In this document: positions 50,791 through 61,300 of the stretch, one piece after another
Numbering within the stretch: position 1 is the first letter of the stretch
How the letters are laid out: the number at the start of each line of letters is the position of its first letter
NCBI GenBank assembly: GCA_004026145.2
Contig: CP034986.1
Span: forward strand, 12,656,804-12,720,803
Length of the DNA: 64,000 nt
Reading direction: 5' to 3'
Origin: Takifugu bimaculatus
Taxonomy: Eukaryota > Chordata > Actinopteri > Tetraodontiformes > Tetraodontidae
The notes under the pieces: generated by a model
The model's input: only the letters and a program-made list of their open reading frames with translations
Told to the model about the DNA's origin: nothing
Database searches by the model: none
Translations under genes and position numbers: made by a program

Positions 50791-51703
50791 CTATTGTGTT
50801 GAAGCTGGCACTTTCTCTCCATCCAGCAGCAACAAGTGAACAATGGCTTTCTTCTTCTTGCCCGTGCTCATCGCCTTGATGCAGCACTCATGTTCCCCCA
50901 GACTAAAGAGTGTTTCTGTGCCATCCTCCACAAACTCTCCCTGAGGAGACAGACGGACAATAAAATCAAGAATAAAGTTCCCCAACCGTCTCTCTGAATA
51001 TATCGGTCTGACGTTTCTTACCGTTGTCTCCATTTTCTGCCCGTTGCACCAAACATCCATCGTGTCTTTTTCTGTCAGAGAAGAAGAATCAACAAGAACA
51101 ACCTGTGTCTGATCTTCGTCCTACCTTAAATAAGATCTGATTTGGTGTTTGGCCTCAGCAGGTCCCCTCCCCCCCCCCCCCAACTCACCGAGGACCACCC
51201 TGCAGTCCTGCCCGTCCACGTTGAGGAGCCAGGTGCTGGTGGTCTGGGCCCGGTCATGGGTGAACCTCTGCAGACTCTTGCCGTCCACCTCCAGCGAGTA
51301 CTCGTAGGCGAAGCCGCCGACAGCCTCGATCTTTATGGTGGCTTTGGTTTTGCTGCTCCCCACGACAAACGTTTCCTTCCCAACCAGCTTGAACATCCAG
51401 TCTTTTCTGATGACTTCCTGTGGGCGGTGGCGTTTGACATCATCATGAGGATCAAGTGTAATCTTAAGCTAAGCTAATGACCACATGCTTGTCCAAGTTC
51501 AAGGCTGCGAGGGGGGCGATGGGATCGTGTTTGAGCACAATTTCTGGCATTTTTCGTCAGCTTTAGAGGGTAAACTTTGACCTCACCTGTCCGTTGACAC
51601 AGACCAGCCTTTTCCCGGTGGTGGTTCCATGGGAGAACTGGATCCTGTGAACGCCGTCGCTCAGATCCAGGTCCCACGCGGCCACCAGGTCTCCGCTCAG
51701 CAT
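50791..51703 (-). CDS. faim: faim: Fas apoptotic inhibitory molecule
   Basis: Four coding exons (51587-51703, 51189-51417, 51022-51071, 50791-50940) join in frame to 181 residues, close to the 179 of mammalian FAIM-S. All have AG/GT borders. The protein starts MLSGDLVAAWDLDLSDGVHR and carries the family core KDWMFKLVGKETF, FAYEYSLEVDGKSL, DVWCNGQKMETT and GEFVEDGTETLFSLGEHEC. FAIM is a cytosolic two-domain beta-sandwich protein that protects cells from Fas-induced death and is linked to protein-aggregate clearance. An in-frame ATG at 51775 would add 24 Leu/Cys-rich residues; I chose 51703 because it aligns with the known start. The gene lies tail-first towards the agap1 promoter. Confidence 0.95.
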
Positions 51704-52860
51704 CACCGACACAAGCAGGAGCTTCTCCAGGCAGCAGCAGCAGTGTGCAGGGTGTCGGCTCAGCAGCAGGTGCATTAATGTAAGAGGATTACAGCCGGAT
51801 CAGTTCCCCGACATTTCCAACAACATTCCCATGTGAAACATCCGAACACGGGAACATCTGCTGGAACATCACAGGCCACCACTGGAACAAGAGCAGGAAG
51901 AGGATTTATGGTGCTTTTGTAATCAAAGGGAAGCAGAACAAAAACAAAGAAGGTTGGGAAGGTGGTGACAGGGAAGAAAAGCGGCAGCGCAGGGAAAATC
52001 TGCATCATGAATCCAGACAAACTTCTGGGAAAATAAACTTCACCAAAGCAGCATCTGTTATCCTTTCATATTTGTAACAAAATACTTGGAGCAAAATTTA
52101 AACAAAAATACAACTTTTCAACTTTTGATCCGGGGCAAAACAAAGTATTCCAAGAAGACGTTCTGCTGGTCGGACCAGTTCCTCCTGAATCAGAACCATC
52201 AGGAAGCAACGAGGACGTCGATCCTGTCAGGCTGACGACAGGATCACTTTTTTTCTTCACGTTCCAGAACTGATAAGACCAGTTTCACGCTCCAGGCACT
52301 TTAACGGAGGGCCATAATATTTGGATTTAATGTAGTGTAACTACGTGTTTTCACACAAAAATCCACAAAAAATTATAACATCTTTAAACACCTGTACTTG
52401 TGATTGGGTAAAAAAGTTTAACAATTTTCTTTTTTATAAATCTGCCTTAAATTTTTGTAGGACAAAATTAGTTTAATGAAAAGATTTTTTTATATTAATT
52501 TACTCGTTTGCCCCAAAAAGTTTGAACTTTTCGCGAACTAAAAATCCAAATGTAGCTCAGAGACGCCCCCTAGTGGGCAGCTGTAGCAGTCACACAGCTT
52601 TTTGTTGCAGAGAAAATCCAGTTTCTCTTTTCCATAGGTCTTTCTTCGTATTTACATTATCACCAGGAATATATTTATATATATAACCTAGATTAAACAT
52701 CTCTCAAGCTATATTTATTAATTTGTGTTCAAACATTAATATTTAATGTTGTGTACTTAGTTTTTGTGTCATAAATACTATTTTTAACTATTACATTTTT
52801 GATGAGAAATTGAATGTATTTCAACAAAGAGATGGACGAGCGTCGGTGGTCCGTGCGTGT
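51704..52860. other. Interval between faim coding start and ralb 3' end
   Basis: Should hold the faim 5' UTR and promoter; no clear non-coding exon could be placed. 52270-52850 is AT-rich with one CTCF-core-like site. No other gene recognised. Confidence 0.6.
52565..52576 (-). promoter_or_regulatory. CTCF-core-like site between faim and ralb
   Basis: The minus strand reads CCACTAGGGGGC, a full match to CCASYAGRKGGC, placed between the 5' end of faim and the 3' end of ralb. Confidence 0.45.
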
Positions 52861-53481
52861 TTTATTATCAAACATAACCAGAGTCTCTCTGACATCATAA
52901 ATACAAAAAAAACCCCAAAAAAACTGCACGATTTAAAAAGATGACGACGACGAATGGAATGTTTGTCAGAGAAGTGAAGGGTGAGACGGACGAGTGTGTG
53001 GAGGGGTGAGAAGAAACGATAATACTGAGATGGACAGAAACAAACGGACAACAGGTCAAGGCACAAACGATCAACCATCAGAATTCCGCGAGCGGCCCAA
53101 AGTGGACGAGGCCTTGGCGCGCTCCGATTTGGCGTGCTAGGACTGCTAAAGCTAACGATCCGTCAGGGCGTGGCCGGGGCCCCCGCACTTTCTGCCGCGA
53201 GGCATCAAGTTGATCACAAACAGGAAGTGAAAGCTGGAAGTGCGCCAAGGTCACCTGACAGCTTCTAAACGATGATGGACTTTGTGATAGTTTCATTCTA
53301 CAGATGTGCAGAAAAACAACATTCTTGGATATTTTGAGAAACATAAAACACACGTGCAGGTGGGGAAACGCAGCTTTAGCGGCTGTCTGTAGCGTAAATG
53401 TGCAGCGGATCGGCGCTGCCGCCTGGGGGGGCAGTCTGGAGACCGCTTAGGTTCACCACGTCTTTCTTTGGCACTTTGGCG
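52861..53481 (-). other. ralb 3' UTR with AATAAA at its end
   Basis: Sequence after the ralb stop codon to a candidate AATAAA (minus strand) at 52861-52866. No open gene in it. The true cleavage site is not visible. Confidence 0.45.
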
Positions 53482-54655
53482 TTAAAGGATGCAGCAGCGC
53501 TTCTTCTTTTTCTTCCCGCTCGGACCGTTTTTGTCTTTGCTCTCCGCCATCTTCTTCTTGCGGACCTCGCGCATGAGGTCAAAGAAGACCTGTGTGCAGA
53601 AGAAAGAACCCTGGAGATGAGAAAGCTACCACGCTAACCATCAGAACGCCCATCGATCCTCAATTTTCCATCAATATGAGTGAAAATTCCAACCTCGGGG
53701 TGAAGAATCAGTGCTAATCTGGATTCTGATGATCATTAGAAACCCCAGAACCAGGAGAAACATGCCAGAACTCAGCTTTGTTGCGTACCTTGTCCACATT
53801 GGCTCTGGTCTTGGCCGACGTCTCCACATACTGCACCCCCCACTCGCCCGCCTTGGCCGTGGCCTCATCCGCGGAAACCTGCCGTCTCTCCTCCAGGTCC
53901 GATTTGTTTCCCACCAGGAGCAGCGGGATGGCCTCCTCCTCCTTCACCCGAAGGATTTGCTCCCTGAGCGTGAAGATTTTACACAAAGGCGCATAAATGA
54001 GCAACACTCCCAGCATCCTAACATGGAGTGCCCGGTCAGCTGACCTAACCGCACCAGGACGTTGACACGATGGAGTGAATTAAACTGAGACCTTTTGAAA
54101 ATGGTGATTTACATTTACGCTGCCGGCTGCTTGTGGCCGAGTTCAGCTCTGAGCTACAGCGGAAGTTTCCGTTAGCCTGAACCAGGACGTTCAACGGTCG
54201 TTTACATTTACGAGCTCAGCAGCTGATCTGCGCGTGACCACCGGTTGTCTTCACACCTGAACTCCGATGTTGCCGTAAAGGACTCGTGCTCCGTGATCGA
54301 GAAGACCAGCAGGAAGCCTTCGCCGCTGCGGAAGTAATTATCTCGAATGGCAGCGTAGTCCTCTTGGCCCGCCGTGTCCAGGATGTCGATCTGAACGTCC
54401 TCGCCGTCCAGGACCACTTTCTTCCTGTAGCTGTCCGCCTTTGTGGGCTCGTAGTCCTCCACAAACTGGCAACGACACAAAAGCCGTCAGGAAGGAGAGA
54501 CAGAGGTGTCCTCTAGCGGAGGCGCAGGCCGGCGGTCTCACCTCGTCGTACATGAACTGCAGCGTGAGCGCAGACTTCCCCACGCCGCCACTGCCCACCA
54601 TGATCACCTTATGAAGAACCAGAGAGGTCTGGCCCTTGTTCTTGCCGGAGGCCAT
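53482..54655 (-). CDS. ralb: ralb: Ras-like small GTPase RalB
   Basis: Four coding exons (54542-54655, 54257-54465, 53789-53963, 53482-53589) join in frame to 201 residues, with AG/GT borders. The G motifs are intact: P-loop GSGGVGKS (21-28), effector loop YEPTKADSY (43-51), DTAGQ (68-72), NKSD (127-130) and ETSAK (155-159). The C-terminus ends KKKKKRCCIL, a polybasic stretch plus a CAAX box for geranylgeranylation. FSITEHESFTAT points to RalB rather than RalA (which has MESFAAT). Ral GTPases act through the exocyst (Sec5, Exo84) and RalBP1 in membrane traffic. The acceptor at 54665-54666, nine bases before the ATG, shows a non-coding first exon further upstream. The neighbour inhbb matches human RALB-INHBB. 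Confidence 0.95.
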
Positions 54656-55159
54656 GATTCTGGCCTGCAGAGACCAGCGGGATCAGATGCAAGAACCCAC
54701 AGGCAGAAGAAAAAACTAAAACACAAAAATAAAGAAAAGAATCCTCCAAACATAAGCTCCTGACCTTTCAGAAACTAGCTGATCAATGTCATGAATGTGG
54801 AATTACAATGACTCGAATAGACTGCTGGAATGCGTGCAAAACTCGACCTATTGCCAGGCTGCTGTTGTTTACCCTTAAACATGTGTTGCTAGCTGCAAGG
54901 ACAGAATGAGGGCAAAACATTCGCCAAGGAAAACATCATTCTTGCGAATCGGTTCTGGCTGCAAAACGCGTAATAAAGACTTGTTCTGTGCACTTGGGCT
55001 ACAAAGATAAATAAGGAATAAAATAAGAGTGCGTGCGGTTGTGAAAAAAGGGGAAGTATATTTCATCCTGTTAACACAAAGCTTCCTCTCTTTCTACCCA
55101 GCTGACAGTTGGAAAAAGAGTTTCTACACCACAGCTTTAGCTCTTCCCGGTTGCCGCCT

Positions 55160-55240
55160 TCGGCAGGATAATCCGCTCTGATTGGATAAAAGGACAAGTC
55201 CGACTCATTTGGGCTCTTCCTATTGGCTGTTGGGCCTGTC
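55160..55240 (-). promoter_or_regulatory. Candidate ralb promoter with two inverted CCAAT boxes
   Basis: CCAAT occurs twice on the minus strand (55181-55185 and 55222-55226), 41 bp apart. Such CCAAT (NF-Y) pairs are common in TATA-less housekeeping promoters. The place fits the expected upstream non-coding exon of ralb, about 0.5 kb from the coding start. Confidence 0.4.
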
Positions 55241-55499
55241 CATCACAGGACAGATAGCAGAGACAGTGGTATGACAATAGATAGCGCTTTCTGTGCCCTC
55301 AGGGGAATTCACTGTAAACGACAACAAAGTGCCTGGTGGCGGAGCAGAAAACAGGTCCGGGCGGCTAAAATTATACAGGCAAGTGTCTTGTGACTCACCT
55401 GCTAACGAGTTTTTCCGTGATTCGCCGAGGAATTCTCCATACACCGACACACGCTCAACTTTCACAAGTTGAGTCTCTGCCCCACCTTGTTCCTCGGAG

Positions 55500-57660
55500 C
55501 CGAACGAAGATCGTGTTTACTTAACACGACAGCTCACTTCGTAGCAGGGACGTGCGTACGTGAGTTGCTCAGTTACCCTGAGGGCATACGACGCATTCTT
55601 GTTATCAATCTACAAAAATATTACCAATCGGCCATAGCATCATTAAATATGTCAGAACGAAAAAAAGAATAAACAGCTTTGCTTAAAAAACAAAAACAAA
55701 AAGAAGGACGACAAATACGACAAGGTGACGAGTGAGAGCTCTTACTTTTTAGCTAATCTCCTACAGGAGCCAGACAACATTAAACAGGATGTGATGTCAC
55801 GGAATTCCATTTATTTATTTTTTCTAGTTAATCATGACTAATAATGTTTAATTTTGATATTAAAATATATACAAAATATTTTCGTCTTCATTTATAAAAT
55901 CAAAATAGTCAAGCAAATTCGCTACAGACATTAAGGAAGGACAACAAAGGAGCAACCTAAAAAGTACAGGACGATTACAACAGATTGACATAGTAAAAGG
56001 ACAAGCCAGCAAACCTCGAATCATGCCAGAGTGCCACTGCATGGTTTCCAAACTGAAGGTAGAGGTCTATTGTAGAGGATCAAAAACGTTTACACGTGAA
56101 AAACATGAAATTTTAAAAATAAAAACTTCGAGTTGCAACGCCTGTAGTGCAGTACATCCATTTGGAACATAGATGGCGCTATTTCACTACTTTGCTCGCT
56201 CCTGTCTTTTCGCCTTCGGATCTGAGTCGTCAACAGACTGAATATCACCAACGGTGCCAGATTTGAATTCAGTAACAGATTAGACTTTTCTTCTTATTTA
56301 ATTTTCTCCCAACTTGTGTCCAATTTCTGTTTTCAGTGTTGATGAAGAATGTAGAGAAGTACTGCAGGAAACTAAATGCACAGACAAAACATCCCTTTTT
56401 TTCTTGGGGAAGGCTGCTTTCGTCTTCCTGCAGAGGTCAGAGGTCGGTTTCTGACCACAGCTGTTGAAGCTCCATTTGCTTTGGAATTTTTAACTAACAA
56501 ATTTCTGCAGATTAGATGTCGTGGCAGCGCAGCCTGGATTCACTCTGAGTGTCCCCAGCTGATGAATTTGACTGGGAAAGCTCAGCTTGTTTGCATGTTT
56601 CTGGTCACCGGTTCCACTGTAGCTGCTGGTGTCGCTTTAAATCAATTAAACCTTGTCGTGCCTAAAATCAAATACTGCCTATCAGTGTGAATTACTGTTA
56701 ATATCAGGTACCTATGAAAGCTTCACCTCAAAGGTCATGTGACAGACAGCAGTAAAATTCTGGAAATTTCTAATAAAATTTTGAAAAGTTGTAATTAAAT
56801 TCTGTCAAATACAATTAAACATATATATAAAAAACATCAGTGCACCTGTTTTTGACTAATAAGTCAATTAAGTTCAGAAGTAAAAGGGTTTAAATAGAAA
56901 ATAACTTGAATTTATATCATACTACAAAACGTAGTACTTAATTACAAGGACTCAGTTAAATGCTACAATTGAAAACACCCAAGTTCACGTCATTTAACAA
57001 GACTCCTGACGCACACACGCACACACACACGCGTGTGCGCGCAGCTGGATGATTTCAAGGTTTGAATGTCATAAACTTTATTGGGGTTGTTTTGCGAGCT
57101 CCGTGTGGTGACTCGAGGATCTGCTTTCACCTGCTCTCATCGTGTGTGATGTGATCTTATCGTACCCATCTGATTTTGATTTTTTTAACAGTAGATTGTA
57201 ACTCTCTTAGAGAGTGTGTTACATTGTACTGAGTAAGGGTAAATGTCCCTAAAAAAGACTGTAATGACTCATCCAGATTAAGAAAAATCAGGTCTGATAA
57301 AGACTATTGTTGACTTAATAAAAGAAATGTTCATCATTTAGAGTCAGAATATTCACTCTTTGCAAAATGGGTTTAGAGAGGACAATAGCTCTGTTCTAAT
57401 CAGTCTGTTTTTGCGGTTTGATTTTTTAAAATGTGTGCCTTATGACCTTTCTCACCGGTACCTAAAGTGAATAAAACTTTTGTGTTGTATAACTCCAAAT
57501 ATAAGTGAGTATAGATAATTACAATGACTTTTATCTGCAGTATTTTGAGGGATAAATACATCAATCTTGTGCTGGATCTCGTGAAATTGCGACTTTTACG
57601 CAGCGGGTTTTCTGACACCCCCCCCCCCCCCCCCCCGACCCAGGGTTACACACTGACCCC
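55500..57660. other. Intergenic interval between ralb and inhbb
   Basis: About 2.2 kb, AT-rich at 55790-56130 and 56760-57000, with a short CA/CG tract near 57011-57040. No open frame here resembles a known protein. Confidence 0.65.
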
Positions 57661-57698
57661 GCCCACTTTATTTCGGCTTCCCCCCCCCCTCCTCCGTT

Positions 57699-57706
57699 TA
57701 TAAAGG
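57699..57706 (+). promoter_or_regulatory. Candidate TATA box for inhbb
   Basis: TATAAAGG lies about 690 bp upstream of the inhbb ATG, following two long C runs (57618-57637 and 57681-57689). The implied long GC-rich 5' UTR would fit inhbb. Not proven. Confidence 0.4.
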
Positions 57707-58392
57707 AGTTTTCGTTACGCGGCGACTTCCGAGTCGAACGCCAGAATGGAAACGTTCCTCGGTGCGCTCTCTGGCACACCTCCCTCTCCTCCCCTTCCTC
57801 CAACTCCTCCTCATCATCATCATTCTTTCCTTCTTAATTGCGCATCGGCACTCAGGCAGCAGCAGAGCGGGAGCCACGAGCGGGCGCGTGTGATGTCCTG
57901 ATCGTGGATGGGCTCGAAGTTTCAGTGTCAGGCTGGACTTAAGTTGTGAAAGATGTTAAAGTGGGATTTGGACGCGCTTCTTCTTGCTTTGCGGAATTGG
58001 AGGCAGAATTCAAGCTGGACTGATGCTGATTCATGACATCATGACGCGCTTTCCTCTCCGCGCAGAGGTGATGCTTTCCGTGTGAAGCTGCTCCAAACTC
58101 CAAAAAAAAGAGGCTCCTTTCCAGCGGAAGAGAGAGGACCGGTCCCATTCCTGACAGACTGCTGAGAGTGACCAAAGACATCCATTTAACGATGTAATAA
58201 AACAGATTTCTTGAGTGACTGGAATAAAAAAATACACTGAGTGAGCGCGTCCGACCTGAGCAGACCGCCGTTACGCATGGAGACGGCTCGGAACTGAGAG
58301 GATCTTTGTTTTTATTGTTTTCTATTCTCTTTAGTTAAATAAGTCTGACAAAAGAGGGGAAAAGCTCATTCCTCCTTCTTAGACATCAGAAA

Positions 58393-61300
58393 ATGAGTAG
58401 CTGTCTTCTTCAACTGGCACTCTGCGTGGCTTGCGTACTCTCCATCCGCTGCACCTCTGCACCCCCGACGGAGGCGCACACGACATCCCGGGACACCTGC
58501 CCGTCCTGCGGGATCGCGCAGCCGCAGGACCCCGAGTCGGGTCAGCTGAACACGAACTTCCTGGAGGCAGTGAAGCGACACATCCTGAGCAGGCTGCAGA
58601 TGCGGGAGAGACCCAATATCACGCACCCGGTGTCCAGGGCGGCCATGGTGACGGCGCTGCGGAAGCTCCACGCCGGGAAACTGCGGGCGGACGGCAGGAT
58701 GGAAATCCCCAACCTGGACGGGCACCCAATGGGCAACGAGGTGCTGGAGGAGAGCTCGGAGATCATCAGCTTTGCAGAGAAAGGTGCGTGAAGGATGCGT
58801 GACATTTTAGATTCCAGAGAAAGAATTCCACTTCTCATTATCGAGAAAACTCGACATGTATTTAAGGAGTTTTTACAACATTTCATCATAAATGTCAAGG
58901 CCATTTTGTAAAAAGAAAAAGGAAAACTCATGTTTTATTAAACTTAGAAACTTGATATTTTTCACTCGTGATTGAAGAATACATCGAGATAAAGCTAATC
59001 GAGCGTCAGGCTTAGGCAAACACACCCTCCCCTCAGAGACTCTCCCTCATGAAGACACCAGAGGCAAAAATGTGGTCTGAACTGTTGCAGCTCAGACACA
59101 CACCTGCTCGTGTGCGTCTTTGTGTGCCAGCCGGATGAGAAACAAGGAACACACTGATGTTTATCAGATGTTTGATGGCAGATTCTACAGAACCCACCCT
59201 GACCCATTCCTGTCGTTAATGACCTTTGACCTCTACGAGTCGCCTGCCGTAGGTTAGCGGGCCACTTTAGGAGTTACCCTTAATCCTAATCTGGATCTCC
59301 ACATATATTAAGCGAGGCCAACAGAGGTGCTTGTTTCAACCGTTTACGCTGCATTCAGGGTCATAGGAAAGTTTCGACTCTGCGACCATAGACCCAGAAC
59401 CTTGCACGAGGCTCCGAGCAAAAGTTCCCGGTGCTCTGAAAACAAGCAGGGCTGGGAGTGATCAACCGCACCACCTGCTTCGCCCACGTGGAAACATCTG
59501 CTCCGCACATCAACAAACGCTGGTTTCCCTGCAAGGTTCTCCCGAGGTGTTCCTCGGCCGGTGGCTCTTCGAGATTTTCCTCAAACCCATCTCCGGTGTA
59601 CTGAAGGATCAGAGCTGATCGCCCTTGTGCGTGTGTGCGTGTGTGCGTGTGACACGTTCAAGCGGTCCTCTCGGTTTCATGTCAGAGCTTTTTCGTCGGC
59701 TTTCCTGCGGCCTGAATGCAGATGGACGGAGTCCCACGAGGACTCCCAGCGTGTGTAAGTGTGTGTAGGCTTCGTATGAAAATAACAGTGTGACTCGAGC
59801 GCACGGTGGAGGTTTGTTACATCACAGCCACGTTTTATGTGTCACACTTCACCGCGTAGTTGCAGGAAATTTGTGAGCAACATCTTGGAGGAATCAATAG
59901 TTCCGTTGGTGCTCACGTGGGCTTGGGCTGCGCTCGTGAGCACGACGCACCTCCACAGATGGAAGAGTTCCCGACATCTGCAGGTGAGATCACCTCATCT
60001 TAGCGCGGTCCCTCTTCCTGAGCAGCTTGAATGATGAGAATGACAGATAAACTCCGCTGCTGCGGTTTCCTTTTTTATGGGGCTCCATGTCGGGGTTTTC
60101 CTTCAGCTTTTCCTCGAATTTGCTTTGTGAGGTTTTTCAGGTGTTTTACTGCAGTTCAATGTTTGCGAAACTTCCCCCCCAATGACTGAATGTCCTTAAA
60201 TAGTGCAACCAGATTTCTTGCCTTCCTGGCCTTTATAACTTAAAGACGCATCTCAACTTTTTTTTTAACCTTCAAGTCTGATCTGTAAATGATTAATCAG
60301 ACAACAAATTCGAGCTCTGTGGTTTTTATCCAGCTCACGCTTTCAGACGCTGTAAGAATAATCCCAGATGAGGCGCTTTGAATTCTGGGAAATGTTGACC
60401 CACAGAAAATGAAACAAATTAGAACTATTTGCCCATTTCCCCCCTGTTTTATTCTGCTATATGTAGCAAAGGCAGCTGGATCGTGCACGAACGAGCCGCT
60501 GTTGCGACAAGTTCGCCAGTTTTTCTTCCCTCATTTGTCACCGGAAAGAAAGAAAGCTGAAATATTCGTCTAATCTGATGTCAGGCTTTTCAATTCAACG
60601 CTCCGGGATCACCGTGATCCCAGCCCTCTGCTTCCTGGATCAAAGATTAGAGCTGATCTCATTCCGGAGCTGGTTTCCAGATCCCGGCAACTCAACTCAG
60701 GAGTCCGGAGTGCTGCTGCGAGGCAGACGCTCGTGGATGCCTCGGTTCATGTCGTCCCGCTCCAGAGGTCTCCTCTGACCCACAGTTGAGAATAAATCGA
60801 GTCCAGATTTTGCTGGAATGTGTCGGCAGGTGGACAACTCTGGAGCTCTGCACCTGTACAGCTCTTTCTTCTGTTCCACGTTGTTCTTGGCTTTGCTCTG
60901 GAGCGGCTGAGGGCGATGCTCTGCGCCGCAGGCCTGGAGCGCAGCCGCGTGCGCCCTGACATCCAGGCTGCTGAGTAATGACTCAGAGATTATCTCGCCT
61001 CCTGATGGATGGGCTAATGCTTGTGGAGGCTCGCAGAGCTCCGCCGTGCTGGCGTTGATGGGTGCTGCCTCTACATCTCGGAGTAATTCTTTATTTTACT
61101 TTGCAAGCCGCCGAAGGCCCTGATTGGCCTGCGGCCGGTTCAGAATGTTGGGTTTGTCTTTTCTCAGTAAAAATGCTTCTGCCGCTCAGGACTTGTTCTG
61201 TGCACTTGAGCGGCAAAATCTCAGGTTCATCTGCTGGACGCCGGGTCCTCTTCCCTGAGTGTCAGACCTAGTTTCTTTAGCTTAGCTTCTGAGGGTTCAC

